Below, piece after piece: positions 32,320 to 44,739 of a stretch of DNA of 64,000 nucleotides (the first letter of the stretch is position 1; each line of letters starts with the position of its first letter). The stretch lies in NCBI RefSeq assembly GCF_040802235.1, contig NC_133167.1, forward strand, positions 82,499,001-82,563,000, given 5' to 3'. A program made the translations under genes and the position numbers. Under the pieces are notes generated by a model, which was given only the letters and a program-made list of their open reading frames with translations, searched no databases and was not told the origin of the DNA. This DNA comes from Manis javanica. Taxonomy: Eukaryota; Chordata; Mammalia; Pholidota; Manidae.

Positions 32320-34644
32320 CAGGCATACCTCACTTTTATTGCGCTTCGGTTTATTGTGCTTTGCAGACATTGTGTTTTTTACACATTGAAGGTTTGTTGC
32401 AACCCTTCCTCGAGCAAGTCTACCAACGCCGTTTTTCCATTTTGCTCACTTTGTGTCTCTGTGTCACATTTTAGTAATTCTCATAATATTTCAAACTTTT
32501 CCATTATCTTTGTATTTAGTCTGGTGATCTGTGAGAAGTGATCTTTGGTGTAACTATTCTAATTGTTTTGGGGAGCACAAACCATACCCCTGTACGGCAA
32601 GCAAAGTTCATCAAGGTTGTGTGTGTTCTGTCTGATCAATCATTCCCTCTCTCTCTCCCTCTCCTTGAGTCTCCCTTTCCCGGAGACACGATATTGAAAT
32701 TAGGTCAGTTAAGGACCCTACAATGGCCTCTAAGTGTTCAAGTGAAAGGAGTTGCATTCCTTTCATTTTAAATCAAAAGCTAGAAATGATTAAGCTTGGT
32801 GAGGAAGGCATGTGGAAAGCCAGGACAGGCCAGAAGTGCAGCCTCTTGGACCAAACATTCCCTTTGTGAATGCAAAGGCAAGTTCTTGAAGGAAATTAAA
32901 AGTGCTTCTCCAGGGAGCAGACAAATGATAAGAAAGCAAAACAGCCTTGTAGCTGACATGGAGAAAGTTTTATTCTTCTGGATAGAAAATCAAACTAACT
33001 ACAATATTTCCTTAAACTGAAACCTAATCCAGAGCAAGTCCCTTAATCTCTTTAATTTTATGAAGGCTGAGAGAGGCGAGGAAGCTGCACAAGAAAAGTC
33101 AGAAGCTAGCAGAGGTTGGGTCATGAGGTTTGAGGAAAGAGGCCGTCTCCATAACGTAAAGTGCAGGTAAAGCAAGTGGTGATGGAGAAGCTGCAGCAAG
33201 TTATCCAGAAGATCCACCTCAGATCATGGATGGAAGTGGCTCCAATAAGCAACAGATTTTCGGTGTAGAAGAAACAGCCTTCTAATGGAAGACAATGCCA
33301 TCTAAGGCTTCTGTAGCTAGAGAGGAGAAGTCAGTGCCTGGCTTCAAAGGACAGGCTGCCTGTCTTGTTAGGGGCTGATGCAGCTGGTGACTTTAAGTTG
33401 AAGCCAATGCTCATTGACTATTCTGAAAACCCTAGGGCCCTTAAGAATTATGCTAAATCTATTCTGTGCTCTTATCAGTGGAACAACAAAGCCTGGATGA
33501 CAGCTTATTTGTTTATAATGTGGTTTACGGAATATTTTAAGCTCACTTTTGAGACCTACTGCTGAGATAAAAGGATTGCTTTAAAAATATGACTGTTCTT
33601 TGACGACGCATCTGGTCACCCAAGAGCTCTCGTGAAGATGTACAACGAGATTAATGTTGTTTTCATGCCTGCTAACACAGCATCCATTATGCAGCCCGTG
33701 CATTAAGGAGTCATTTTGACTTTCAAGTCTTATCATTTCAGAAATACATTTTGTAGGCTATAATTGCCATAGGCAGTGATTCCTCTGGTAGATCTGGGCA
33801 AAATCAATTGAAAATCTTCTGGAAAGGTTTCACATTCTGGATGCCATTCAGAACATTCACGATTCATGGAAAGAGGTCAAAATATCCACATGAACAGAGT
33901 TTGGAAGAAGTGGATTTCAGCCGTCGTGGATGACTCTGAGGGGTTCAAGACTTCAGTGGAAGAAGTCACTGCGGACATGGTGAGAACAGCAAGAGAACTA
34001 CAACTAGAAGGGGAGCCTGAGGCTGTGATTGAATTGCTGCATCTCAGGATAAAACTTGACCTAAGAAAGTAGTTTTTGAAATGCAATCTGGTCTCAGTGA
34101 AGATGTTGTGAGTCATTGAAATGACAGCAAAGGATTTAGAATTATTGTATGAACTTAGCTGATAAAGCAGTGGCAGGGTTTGAGAGGACTGTCTCCAGTT
34201 CTGGAAGAAGTTCTACTGTGGATAAAGGCTATCAAACAGCCCCCACATGCTGCAGAGAAATCAGTTGTGAAAGGAAGAGTCGATCAATGTGGCAAACTTC
34301 ATTTTTGTCTCATTTTAAGACACTGCCACAGCCACCCCCACTTCAGCAGCCACCACCTGGATCAGCCAGCAGCCCTCAACATCGAGGTGAGTCCCTCCAC
34401 CAGCAAAAAGTTAACAAGTTGCTGAAGGCTCTAGTGATGGTGAGCAGTTTCTAACGATAAAGTATTTTTAATTATGTACATTGATTTTTTTAGACATAAT
34501 GCTATGGCACACTTAATGGAGTATCATGTAACATAACTTATATGTACTGGGAAACAAAAAAATTCACTTGACTCCCTTTATTGTGATATTTACTGTATTG
34601 TGGGGTCTTGGAACTGAACCTGCAATATCTGCCAGGTATGCCTG
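32320..34644 (+). mobile_element. Tigger1 DNA transposon, nearly full length
   Basis: Begins CAGGCATACC and ends GGTATGCCTG, the two Tigger1 terminal inverted repeats. It is 2325 bp long against about 2.4 kb for the consensus. TA follows the right end, while the left TA has decayed to TG. The interior matches Tigger1 all along ('gcaaccctt', 'caatggcctctaagtgttcaagtgaaagg', 'gaagccaatgctcatt', 'catgcctgctaacacagcatcc'). Tigger elements are pogo/mariner-superfamily cut-and-paste transposons that went extinct early in eutherian evolution. Small indels and stops are scattered through it, so it is a fossil. Confidence 0.93.
32723..34443 (+). pseudogene. Tigger1 transposase remnant
   Basis: Starts at ATGGCCTCTAAGTGTTCAAG. 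Remnants in several frames show the CENP-B-type helix-turn-helix region near 32750-33000 and part of the DDE domain near 33365-33565 ([20 protein letters not shown]). C-terminal pieces are at 33866-34072 and 34149-34454. Multiple frameshifts and stops exclude activity. There is no sign of a retained long frame that would suggest domestication. Confidence 0.85.
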
Positions 34645-34649
34645 TATCT

Positions 34650-36490
34650 AGTCCTGCCTTCTCATTTGGATCTCACTTGCTTTTTTTTGCTAGCAGTACC
34701 CTCCCTGAAAATGTCAGTGTTTCTGCTGTGGATGCACTGCACAGTGTCCCTGAAACACAGTTTTTCCGGTGCCGCACCCCATAACGGGCTTTGTTGTTTA
34801 GGCCTTGTGGCATCAGTAGTTGGGGTCAGGGTCTGACTTGGCCTTCGTGAAGTCAGGCTCTTCAGCATGTCACCATCATCCTTCCCTCCACACAGGCCAC
34901 ACAAAGAGGAGAGTGGGAAGTTCCTTACTCTCCTCTGTCAGCTATGCTATTTCTCTGATCTTCTCCAACCAGTCATACCACAAACAAGCAGACAAAAGAA
35001 ACAAACATGTTCTTACTTTTGTCAAAACATTAAAACATCTATGCATGTGATTCTACCCAAACAGATACCTGCAAGCGTCTCCTGTAAACCTGTGACAGAG
35101 AAACAAATCTGGCCATGGTTGAAAACCTGGCTACACAGCAATGCCTTGATTGACAAGAGTCATCCAGTTTAGTGTTTCCATTGCAAAAACAATCCAACAG
35201 TCACTTACTAAAGCCTCATGGTGTTCTGTGGAAGACATTGACATGAATATGGATTCAAAGCAAAAACACAATCTTTTCAATGCCATATATTTAGAACAAC
35301 TTCTACTCCACATGGCCTTTCTGTTCTGTCTTTTTTTCCCCCAAAATGAACTAAAATCCAGCCCATTATTTTCCAGGCACAAAATTTGTTCACTGTGTTT
35401 AAACACATAAGTATTCGATACCTGGCAAATAACAGTGGACGTTTGACTGTAAATGGAGGAGAGCTTATTGTGACATTATATGCAGGTGATGATTGCTGAA
35501 TCTAACTAATCATGCACTGAGATTCCCAGATAGTCAAAAATCACACCCTCTTTAAAAACCCAAAGCTGTACATTCAAAGGTCTGTACAACACTGAAGGTA
35601 GTGCTGGGTGTTCTTACATGTGGTCATTAACTTAATCACCAACACGGAGAATGGGATTGAGAGGATGATTGAGAACATAAGCATCTTGTAAATATCAAAC
35701 AGGATCATTCCCTGCATTGTTTCTGAATTCTTTGCTCTCAAGTTTAGTCAGATATTTTCCTGTGCCTCATTTTCACTAAACTGGGAAAACGAAAACTGAA
35801 ACAAAGATACCACCTCATTATTTAATCATCATTTCTTAAATAAATACAGTAGTTATTACTCTTATGTATAATAACCAGGAGTATAATAATGCCTCCCTCC
35901 AAAGAGAGTTTCATTTATAAGACAATATTCTGAAATCCTCTGTTCATTTATCAAAGTGGGGGTTTTGATGAATTAATCAGTTAAAATTTTTTAAAAAATG
36001 GTCTTTTAGTTTGCTTCAACTCCCTGAAAATCTAATGAGCTGATCTGGCTCATAACATATATAAATACAACTACCTGCATTTCATTCTTCCATAAAATTG
36101 GAAGCAATACAGATACAAAAGGATTAATTCACTATTTTTTTGCTGCCTCAATTAGAGGTTTCGAGCCTATTCAAGCTGCCACCGCATGAGTCATATCAGG
36201 AAATATGAGAAATCAACATCCTGAAATAACTTGAATTGGGGTTTGTGTAATGGTAGGATGGGGCGGCATCCCACAAAAATGAAAGCCGTTTATTAACTCT
36301 GAAGAAAATAAAACCATCGTGGGGTGGGAAGTCCTTCACGGAGCCTGAGAAGGATAAACTCCCCACTTTGGGGATAGGTGTTCCCCGTGCTAAGAAAAGC
36401 TGGCTCTGCCCGGATCAGATAGCAGTGACTTGCTCATTTCCTGTGTTTGCCGTCACTAACATTTCAGTCCCGATTTCATATCTGCTGATT
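34650..36490. other. No gene or confident repeat recognised
   Basis: Single-copy-looking AT-rich sequence with short chance frames on both strands (34820-35172 plus, 35131-35406 minus). No domain, splice-site pattern or RNA gene is visible. Confidence 0.45.
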
Positions 36491-36499
36491 GGTTTCATA

Positions 36500-36775
36500 T
36501 CCTCCTCCCTTCCTGTTAAAATTGGAGCCATTTTTCAAGGTCTAGCCTAGGTCTTCCTCTGAAGCATTTTCTAATCCTCCCAAACTTGATTGAATCTGTT
36601 CTTCCTTTTACTTTCCTAACAGCATTTCTAATCTATACTAGTCATTTGACCACTAATCATATGCCTACTTTATATAGCTTATTGCATTTTCAAATCTCTT
36701 GGTTTGATACCTTAGCTAGATTTAAAAGTCTTGAGGGCAAGGCTCCTTGTTTTATGCTTCAATGGCCCATTGGCT
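36500..36775 (+). repeat. L2 3' end
   Basis: Decayed L2 tail: 'ttcctctgaagcattttctaatcctcc', 'tttcctaacagcatttctaat', 'ttaaaagtcttgagggcaaggctccttgttttatgc'. The last block is the typical 'ctccttgagggcaggg' motif near the L2 3' end. Confidence 0.65.
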
Positions 36776-36894
36776 TGTAAGGGGGGGGGCGACTATTACA
36801 TGGTGATGATCTGGAACCACAGGCCGTAATCCTTTCGCTCCAAGAGGCCTGGTTTTCGTGGAAGATAAATGCATCCATGTGGTCTGTTCTGCTT

Positions 36895-37125
36895 CATGGT
36901 ATCATAGGTGTGGCCCCGGAGTGAGAGAAAACCTAAATTCAAACCCTGGACCCACCACTTATTAAATGTGAATATAGGCAAGTTTCTTAATTTCTTTTTA
37001 GCATCAATTTGCTCATTTGGAAATGAAAGGGATAACAAAACAGTTGGGAGAATGAAATCAGATAATGTCTATGAAGCACTTAGCATGGTTTCTGGCATCT
37101 AATTAGCACTACATCATGATACTCT
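36895..37125 (+). repeat. MIR SINE
   Basis: Blocks 'aaattcaaaccctggacccaccacttatt', 'ggcaagtttcttaatttc', 'tttgctcatttggaaatgaaaggg' and 'gaagcacttagcatggtttctggcat' are in MIR order. Diverged but clear. Confidence 0.75.
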
Positions 37126-37649
37126 TGTTACTGTAAGTGGTTCCGAGGCATGGGGCGGCTCTGTGGCCAGTGAGGACCGAGGGCTGCATGGGCAAGGGGG
37201 CGTCATGGAGCTCCTCAGCTAGTTGGACTCACGGGCTCAGCTGTGGTGGGATGAGCTCCCAGCTGGTGTCGGTGGGAGGTGGGCAGCGTGTAAATGAGAC
37301 CCGCACAGAAAGGAGTTGCTCACAGTGACAAGACTAGAAGTTGGGCATCTGACCAGTACTAGCTTTGGGTGGTCTTTTTGGTTTGGTGAGGACACTGGAC
37401 AGCATCTGGAATTTCTGAAAACAAGACCTGTTTTTCTGAAAAGTAGGTTAGGGAGAGGGTAGGCAAGGATTCAGGTGCCTAGGCAAGCAGATGAGGGTTT
37501 AAGGTTCTGTTTAAGGTTTTATTGTTTTTCTTCCAGCAGCTGCCCCAGGTCCTTCAGCGTCTTCTCCTTCCTGCTGGTCGAGTCATCCATGTTCCTTGTG
37601 GCCATATTCTCTTCTCCATTCTCTCACCAGCCTAGTGCAAAGGACTTCC

Positions 37650-38270
37650 TTTCCCACACATCCACCAAATCCCTCTCACCAAGATCACTAATGACCTTCT
37701 CTGACCCCGTGGACTCGTCATCCCCCTGCAGACGTCAATCACCTACACTCTTTCCTAAATTTTACTCCACTTTGGCTGCTGTCAGGCCGGTCGTCCTCCG
37801 CTGGTATCCCTTTTCTCTTTCTGACTCCTCCCACTCCCACTCTTTCTTTTTTCAGGTTCCCCTTTCATCCTTGAAATGTTGTTATCCCTCCACATTCTGC
37901 CGTAGCCTCTCTCTTCGGACTCTGCCCGCTCTCCTTGCTCTTGCCCGCCTCTCAAGTACCCAGGCTCCCAAGCCACCCTCGTGCGGAAGGTTCTTAAGCT
38001 CTGGTGTCCTTAAGCTCTGGTGTCCGTCATGCTCTTTCTCCTGAGCTCTGACCCTAACTCCACTTAGCCACCGACACACCTCAGACCGTGTTCAAAAGAG
38101 GACTTTCCGCTTCTCCTCAAACTTGTTCTTTCTCCCCTGTTCCTTCTCTCAGGGAAGGACATCACCACCCTCTCTGTTGTTATTCAGGTAAAACAAAAAC
38201 GTTCCTCCTTGACGTCGCATTTCCTATATCCAATTAATCACCAGATTCCAATTCAAACTTCCTGAACCCA
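37650..38270 (+). mobile_element. L2 ORF2 fragment
   Basis: Pyrimidine-rich coding-like sequence of L2 (CR1-clade LINE) in sense with internal deletions: 'accaagatcactaatgaccttctctg', 'actcctcccactcccactc', 'tttctcctgagctctgaccctaactccacttagcc', 'ctccttgacgtcgcatttcc'. A 189-codon frame at 37475-38044 runs over it by chance because the DNA is C/T-rich. It is not a gene. Confidence 0.7.
37993..38024 (+). repeat. Perfect 16-bp tandem duplication
   Basis: CTTAAGCTCTGGTGTC occurs twice back to back inside the L2 fragment. Probably a small slippage or repair duplication. Confidence 0.95.
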
Positions 38271-38274
38271 TGCT

Positions 38275-39825
38275 CTTCTTCTGAGTATATATATCTTGTT
38301 TTGTATCCCATCTGAAAACATATGCACAAAGAGTGCTTATTTAAAAACTGTCTTGTGTTTTACTTTTTACCCACCTGTTACCAGCTAAATCAGTTTTGCC
38401 ACGTTCTTTTATGGATGGATTTGGAAAATGTGCCCACAAAAAAGCTTTAATGTGTTGAAACTGCATAATCAGAAATCCTGCTTTTCTCCATTGTAAGCCA
38501 AATACGTTGTTGGTTAACAATGGTAAACAAACTGGGCATCATTTGCGTTATGGAAACTAATGTGCATGCTGATTGTAATTTCAACATCAGAAGAGTTTAT
38601 ACCAGTACTATTTAGAGTGCTACTACTTGAAATAATACAATCAATTTTTATGTGTATTAAAATAGTAATTGTATTTAATTTAGAAAGTCAAACTTATAAT
38701 ACAAATGCTGTGTGGAGCCCTGTGTGATGGTCACCAGTCCTAAAGCAGTGGAGTCCTGGGGTGCAGTTACTGATCCCAGGACCCCAAACACCTCTGCCCA
38801 CGTGTTATCAGCTGTCAAGGAAAGCAGGGTACAGTCAAGCACTGGGTGGAACAATGCTTCACTCACACAGAGAAGAGTCAGAGCAACGTCAGCCACAGTA
38901 GGGGGCTGTGTGGGCTCTGTACCTCTTGGTGAGGAAGTGCCCCAGACCCAAGGCCCTTTTTAACTAGGCTGATTGGGGGTCAGAAGATGGCACACAGGAG
39001 ACGCTGGCCTTTCCCAGCGACAGCCAGCATCCCCTCAGCCCACCCTCCCAAACGCAGTTTTTCACCTCTGAGAGGCAGGCAGCCACTTCCAACTTGTTAG
39101 TCGTTTCTTCTAGTGGTGCCTCTACATCTCCAAGTAAGATACTTATACTGTGAATTCTTGATTTTCAACTTTAGGTATTATTCGTTGAGTTCTTATGCCG
39201 ATTTAGTTTTCTAATGTCATCTGTGCCCTCCTTCCTCCCTGCCCTCCTCCCTCCCCCACATTATCATTCTCTCCATCCTCCTAGTACATTTATGTCATCA
39301 TTTCTATTTCAATTAATGTTTAGGATTTTTATTATCATGACTGTTGGTTATAGCAGAGCCCTGTACTGTGGTATATTACATTTCCTTTTTACCACAAGTA
39401 TTTTTGTTTTTTCCTGGAGTTAAATGTTCTTATTTTAATGAGTTTTCATATGTTTCTTTTTACCTATGACTACATCAGCCACATGCTTTGCAGAAGAACT
39501 ATAAAAGTCTTCTCCACATGGTCAGGTTCATATAAAATGCCTCCTAGAACCCTGCATCCAGCTGCACTAATCTTAACTGGTTACAGTCTAAGCCTGCTGC
39601 ACACCCGTTGTCCTGGACACCTCCCTTCATTGTTCCTGGGAATTCTGTCCTTCTTCTTGTTTCTTTTAGGATTACTGAATTTCTTGATTACACTTTCTTA
39701 GATTACATGGGGTTTTGGTGAAACATTTTGCCCAATAGCTCCCTGAGAAAGGAGTCAAAAGAAATTATATTTTTGGGGAAACTGAATGTCTGAAATTATG
39801 TATTGTCACATTTGATTAACAGTTT
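38275..39825. other. No gene or confident repeat recognised
   Basis: The interval contains an 83-codon plus-strand frame (38712-38963) and several shorter ones without recognisable domains. The sequence 39130-39800 has the pyrimidine-rich character of an old antisense LINE, but I cannot assign it. Confidence 0.4.
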
Positions 39826-39829
39826 TGCA

Positions 39830-40290
39830 CGATACTGAATTTTGAATTGAAAATCATTTTCTCTCTGAAATTCACAGGTACTTGTCCACGGTCTTCTGTT
39901 TCCAGTGGTGCTGCTGAGAAGTCTCATCATTCTTGGATCCTAATTTTCATATGTGATTCTTCTTTTTCTCTGAAGCTCCTGGGATCTGCTCTTTCTCTGT
40001 GATACTCTGAGGTTTCGCAGTGATGCACTGTGGCGTGAGTCCTTCACATTTATTTTTGTGGGCCCTAAGTGGGTCATTTAAATCTGGGAATGTACATCCT
40101 CATTCTGAAAAACACTCTTGTATTATGTCTTCCATATTTTTTCTCCTTTTTTGTTTTTTTTTTTTTTACTACTCTTGGTCAGTGTATTCTATTTTCTGGG
40201 TAAATTCCTCAATTTTATTTTTCAACCTATTCAATCTTTATATTTGCCATTATATTTTTATTTTCAAAGGACTTTTTCCTCATTCACTCA
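39830..40290 (-). repeat. Ancient LINE-like repeat, antisense
   Basis: Blocks 'ttgaaaatcattttctctctgaaattc', 'gtcttctgtttccagtggtgctgctgagaagtc', 'gctcctgggatctgctctttctctg', 'cagtgatgcactgtggcgtgagtcc' and 'gtaaattcctcaattttatttttcaacc' follow the order of a common old mammalian repeat (L1/HAL1-like). The same family, further along, appears at 1-265. Non-coding. Confidence 0.5.
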
Positions 40291-40520
40291 TTCTCTCACC
40301 AACACTTACTGAGTTACTATGCTATGCCAGGGATTGTTTTAGGTGCTGGAATATGGCACAAATCCCTTCTCTTGAGGACTGTATTATCTAATGGCTGAAG
40401 GCAGATGGGGATTGTAAGTACCAAGAGAGGTAGGTAGCACTACATTCAAAAACAAAACAAACCTCAGGGCAGGCCTCACTGAGAATGTTACATTTGAAGA
40501 GAAATTTGAAGGAGATAGAT
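40290..40520 (+). repeat. Ancient interspersed repeat (family T), copy 2
   Basis: Blocks 'cattctctcaccaacacttactgagttactatgctatgccagggattgttttaggtgctgg', 'ggcaggcctcactgagaatgttacatttgaagag' correspond to the repeat also seen at 6215 and 60220. Non-coding. Confidence 0.5.
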
Positions 40521-40524
40521 ATTT

Positions 40525-42000
40525 TTATTTTCTGAAAAAAATTTTTACTATAGCAATCTCTTCTAATTCATGGGTGTGAATTTTTTTCCTCCTTGCTTTC
40601 AGGTTACTTACTGTAAACTTTTTGAAGTTTTCCTTTGACCTCTATATATACTCATCTCTCTTTCCTCAGATTTCCCTCTGCCCTGCCATTTTTTTTCTCT
40701 TTTAATTTTGTCCTTCATTTTAAAGCCTTACCACCATGTTTGATGATCCTTGCTGGTCTCTTCTATTTATGAATGAAATTTGAAAAAAGCAAACTGGAAG
40801 CACCACACGTGTCTGTGTGTTGTCAGCTGTTGAGCCTCCCCGGGTGATTATGTGGACATTTAGCGATTCCTGGGTTCCTTTCCCTTGGAATGGCTGGGTT
40901 GCTCCAAAAGCAGCTTGCTTGTGCTGTCTGAGACGTAGGTGCCTGACTGCCAACACCCCGGGGCCACGTCAGTAATGTAGGTTATAGCTCGGTCACCCCT
41001 GTGTGCAGTCAAGACTCTGCCCAACCTCAGCGTCCCTGTGTCCCTGAGCCCAGAGCCTCTTTGATTCTGTTTCTTCTGAGGTGAATCTCCTGTTTTTCTG
41101 CCTGTGCACAGGAGGGACAGCTAGCTTGCCATGTGGGCTTGGGAAGAAGATAACACATGTGGGACTGATTGTTAACTTTCCCTGTTCCTCTGTTGTCAGT
41201 CCACCCCACAGCCCTGTTCTGAGAAGTACTTGGTGGCCCCGCTTCCTGAACTGCCCCAGCCCCTCTAAACCAAGACAGGCCTTGCTCCCCTTTAGCAGCC
41301 ACCCCTGCCCCTCGAGCTGGTCGAAGGATGCAGCGTCCCTTCTCTGCTAAGTTAATCACCACTCATCCATCCATACTTGATCTTCCAAAAATCACGTCAC
41401 CTATCATTCATCTACTCTTATCTCAGGAGCCAATGTCATTTTGTATTCATATGTTGATCCCTTTACTTTTATTTTATTGGACTTTGTGTAGGGAGAAGAG
41501 ATAAATCTGCCTGGTTGAACAAGTCTATAATAAATGATTCAATCCAAATTACTTGTGAATCTGCTTGAATATGTGAAATAAATTTTTCTCTTTTGGAATG
41601 ATAAGAGTGTTTCATTCTCTATAAATCCTCCAAAGTAATTTAGAGACTAAGAAAATAGACATATTTCCTTAACGTATTTCACAAACCTTTTGCTTAGATG
41701 ACAAAGTTACATATTAATAGTTTTCTTGGATAATCATTTAAATTCGTTCATTAGGTTTTATTTTTAAATTTAATTTGAATATTCTGAGTAATCTGGTTTC
41801 CTCTTGTTAGAAAGCCTTTTGAATTTTAAGATGTAGAAGTATTTTTAAGATATATCTCCTAGATCTAACATTTAAAAAAAAAACCAAACATACTGTCTTA
41901 ATAAATATTACCGAAATTAGTCAAATGCCAAAAATTTATAAGCATCTACTCTGAGCCTTAGCAACATGCTCGGTTCCTTGGACCATAAAATGTTGGACAG
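40525..42000. other. No gene or confident repeat recognised
   Basis: Includes a GC-richer patch (40800-41350) with two opposed open frames (41027-41362 minus, 41081-41350 plus) that have no visible domain and look like chance. The rest is AT-rich. Confidence 0.45.
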
Positions 42001-42004
42001 ATCC

Positions 42005-42170
42005 CTGGATATGCGTCAACTTGGAATTTGATCCCAGTTTTACCACTGGCTATATGACCTTGGACAAAATAAAGAAGCTTCCTGATCTCAAGTTCTTAAT
42101 CTGTAAAATAGGGCTTACACTAGTTGTCCTAACACTGTAAACTGAGTGATTCTTTGATAGTTATCAATAT
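42005..42170 (+). repeat. MIR SINE
   Basis: Blocks 'tttgatcccagttttaccactggctatatgaccttggacaaa', 'aagttcttaatctgtaaaatagggc' and 'aactgagtgattctttgat' are in MIR order. Confidence 0.7.
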
Positions 42171-42334
42171 GTAGAAGTAGACTAGATAGAGATTTGAATG
42201 GCGGAGTCCTTATTCACAAAGACCTGGGAAACTCCAAAGGCAGCATGAATATCAGACAAAAAGAAGTAATTCTCTTAGGTTGTCTCCTGCTCTTTAATAT
42301 CTCTTTTCTCCCAATTTCTCCTTTTTGATAATCT

Positions 42335-42450
42335 TACTAAAGTGAGGCTGGGTCATGTCATATTCTAGCTCAGAAATCTCTCCCCGGGCTGCAGGATGAA
42401 GACCAGCGCTCCTGTTCTTATTGTCTTCCACTCATGCCATGTGCACCAGC
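42335..42450 (+). repeat. L2 fragment
   Basis: Short block 'aaagtgaggctgggtcatgtcatattctagctcagaaatctc', then 'gcaggatgaagaccagcgctcc', fits the L2 segment that precedes the 3' UTR. Weak but recognisable. Confidence 0.5.
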
Positions 42451-42454
42451 CACT

Positions 42455-44165
42455 GGAATAGGAAAGAGACCAAGATGGCATGACTGTCTTTTCATGTCCA
42501 TCACTCACGTTAGTACTGAAACCTTATTCTCCTACTCTACTTTTATCTTCAGTGCCAGCAGTAATATCGCTTGGATTTCGAAGAAAACATTTTTTTCTGG
42601 TCCAAGAAGATGCCTTTTGGTGGGCCAGGGTATGGATATCAGTGGGAGGGAAGATTTTACTCATAAAGTGACTCTTAAATAGTTGAAATCTGAGGTTGTC
42701 TACAGCTAAACACTAAGTCTTTCCAAATCCTAAAAGGAAAAAGGTCAATAATAGATTTTGCTGAATTCAAAATGTTTCTCTCATATATTTTTATATCCTT
42801 TCCATGTTTGCTTGTCTATACCAGGATTAAAGTAAGGGATGATTCCTAACTTACTACAAAGTCACGTTTTCATTATGTTAAATTTGTCATTATTTCATGC
42901 TGTTCTCCTTGGGATTATTCTAGGAAGAAACGAGGACTAGAAACAAGGGAGATGTGGAAGGAAAAGCATCCTGGCAGAAAAATGAAGAAGGGTCTGAGCA
43001 GAGGAGAGAGGAAACAAAACCGAGAATTGTGGCCGTCCAAGAAGGACAGGGATGGACGCGAAAGGGGCTCCTCAACTGGAAAAGACGGGTTACCGCATGA
43101 GGAGATCTGGCTCCAGAGAACAATTTCTTTTAATATGCTTCCTTTTCCTCTTTCATTAACTCAGGAGTACTTGGCTTTTCACTGTTACTATAGAGACATA
43201 ATATGAAATTGAAACTTCCTGGTACAAAACCAGAAATAGCTTATTTAAATGGCAGAAAGACTACAAAAACCACCTTCATTTTGTTCTTACTATAAGCCCT
43301 GATTCTCCATGATACTTCCTTGAGCACAGACTATGTATTAAGAAAAAACTTTGGTGATGATATGGCAGTTGTCCCATCAACCTTTGAAATTAAATGATCA
43401 ATGGGTAGTATAAAAAAGGCCAGTACAGAGTAAATTTTGTAATATTTTAAGTCATATTGATGAGACACTTGATAGGAATACAATTTGCTTTTTATTCTGG
43501 CATCACTGTTTGTTTTGAGTAAGGCGAGAAAACAAATAACATAATTTGCATAATGAAACCATTGAGAGTAAATAGCTGTCTTTCTTCAGAGGTATCTGTG
43601 CCGTTTTGACTTACAGTTTAGATTTGTTCAAGTTTATTTACCTCCCTCCCCCAACTGAACAATGCTTCTGATTTATTCCTGCCATTTAGTGTCATATAAA
43701 TTCAAGTGTTCCACTAGGAAGAGAAACAGTTCATCAAGTTGCAACTATATTAAGTGAAACATTCTCTCTGATACGTTTTTAATTTGTTTTATTCCCATTT
43801 TGCTATTGTAATTTTCCCACCTACCAGTGGAGATAAGGGACTGTTTCATTCTTATTCCTGTGGCTTGCTGAGACCACATGCTCATTCTGTTAAGGAGAGT
43901 CCGCTGATCTGCAGGAGGAAAAAGGGGAAATCCACTAGGCAGGGAGGCCCTGAGACGGGACTGACCATCCATGAGTCAGTCAACAGGCGCTCCTGACATC
44001 TGACTGCTATTTATTGTTGCTCTAGGAGCTGTGGGGATCTAGAAAACATGCACAAAACAGTGTTATTATCTGGGCTGATGAACCCACTGCTAATTCAGGC
44101 TACTCTGAGTATTTGATGTACATCCTTAATGTTCCTATCCTTTCCTTCCTCCACTGGCGGGAGGT
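42455..44165. other. No gene or confident repeat recognised
   Basis: Short frames at 42434-42682 and 42952-43206 (plus) show no domain. The remainder is AT-rich single-copy-looking sequence. Confidence 0.45.
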
Positions 44166-44416
44166 TTAAATGTAGGGTCCATGGGCCATAAAAAGCCCTT
44201 GGATGGAATTCAGATGGTCCATAAAAATTCCATCTTTTTAATAATTAATCACTAACTGAAATTTAACAGTTCCTTCAATTATATATGTAGCACAGTGGTA
44301 TTTAAGAGTGTCTGTGACCTTATCAACAACAGAAATCACAGATATTTTCATAACACATTATAGCTGTTGGAGATCTCTGGAAATTCCATTTATGCTTTAT
44401 CACTATTTTTTTTTTT

Positions 44417-44739
44417 GAGAGGGCATCTCTCATATTTATTGATCAAATGGTTGTTAACAACAATAAAATTCAGTATAGGGGGGTCAATGCTCAATGTACA
44501 ATCATTAATCCATCTCAAGCCTAATTCTCATCAGTCTCCAATCTTCTGAAGCATAACGAACAAGTTCTTACATGGTGAACTAATTCTTACATAGTGAATA
44601 AATTCTTACATGGTGAACAGTACAAGGGCATTCATCACAGAAACTTTCGGTTTTGATCACGCATTATGAACTATAAACAATCAGATCAAATATGAATATT
44701 CGTTTGATTTTTATACTTGATTTATATGTTGATCCCACA
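44417..44739 (-). promoter_or_regulatory. ERV U3-R without U5, copy 2
   Basis: Reads TGTGGGATCAAC inward on the minus strand from 44739 and ends CTCTC before the A-tail. It is 323 bp, the same length as copy 1. It has the same three 19-bp tandem units (about 44562-44618) and a perfect AATAAA. A 3' LTR fragment lacking U5 cannot serve as a normal LTR but could keep promoter or enhancer activity. Confidence 0.7.

Noticed and set aside
37475..38044. 189-codon Ser/Pro/Leu-rich open frame on the plus strand
   Set aside because: It lies over an L2 relic, whose C/T-rich sense strand gives long Ser/Pro/Leu frames. No start context, domain or exon structure.
41027..41362. GC-richer patch with opposed frames, considered as an exon or CpG island
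   Set aside because: Few CpGs, no recognisable protein domain, no consistent splice sites.
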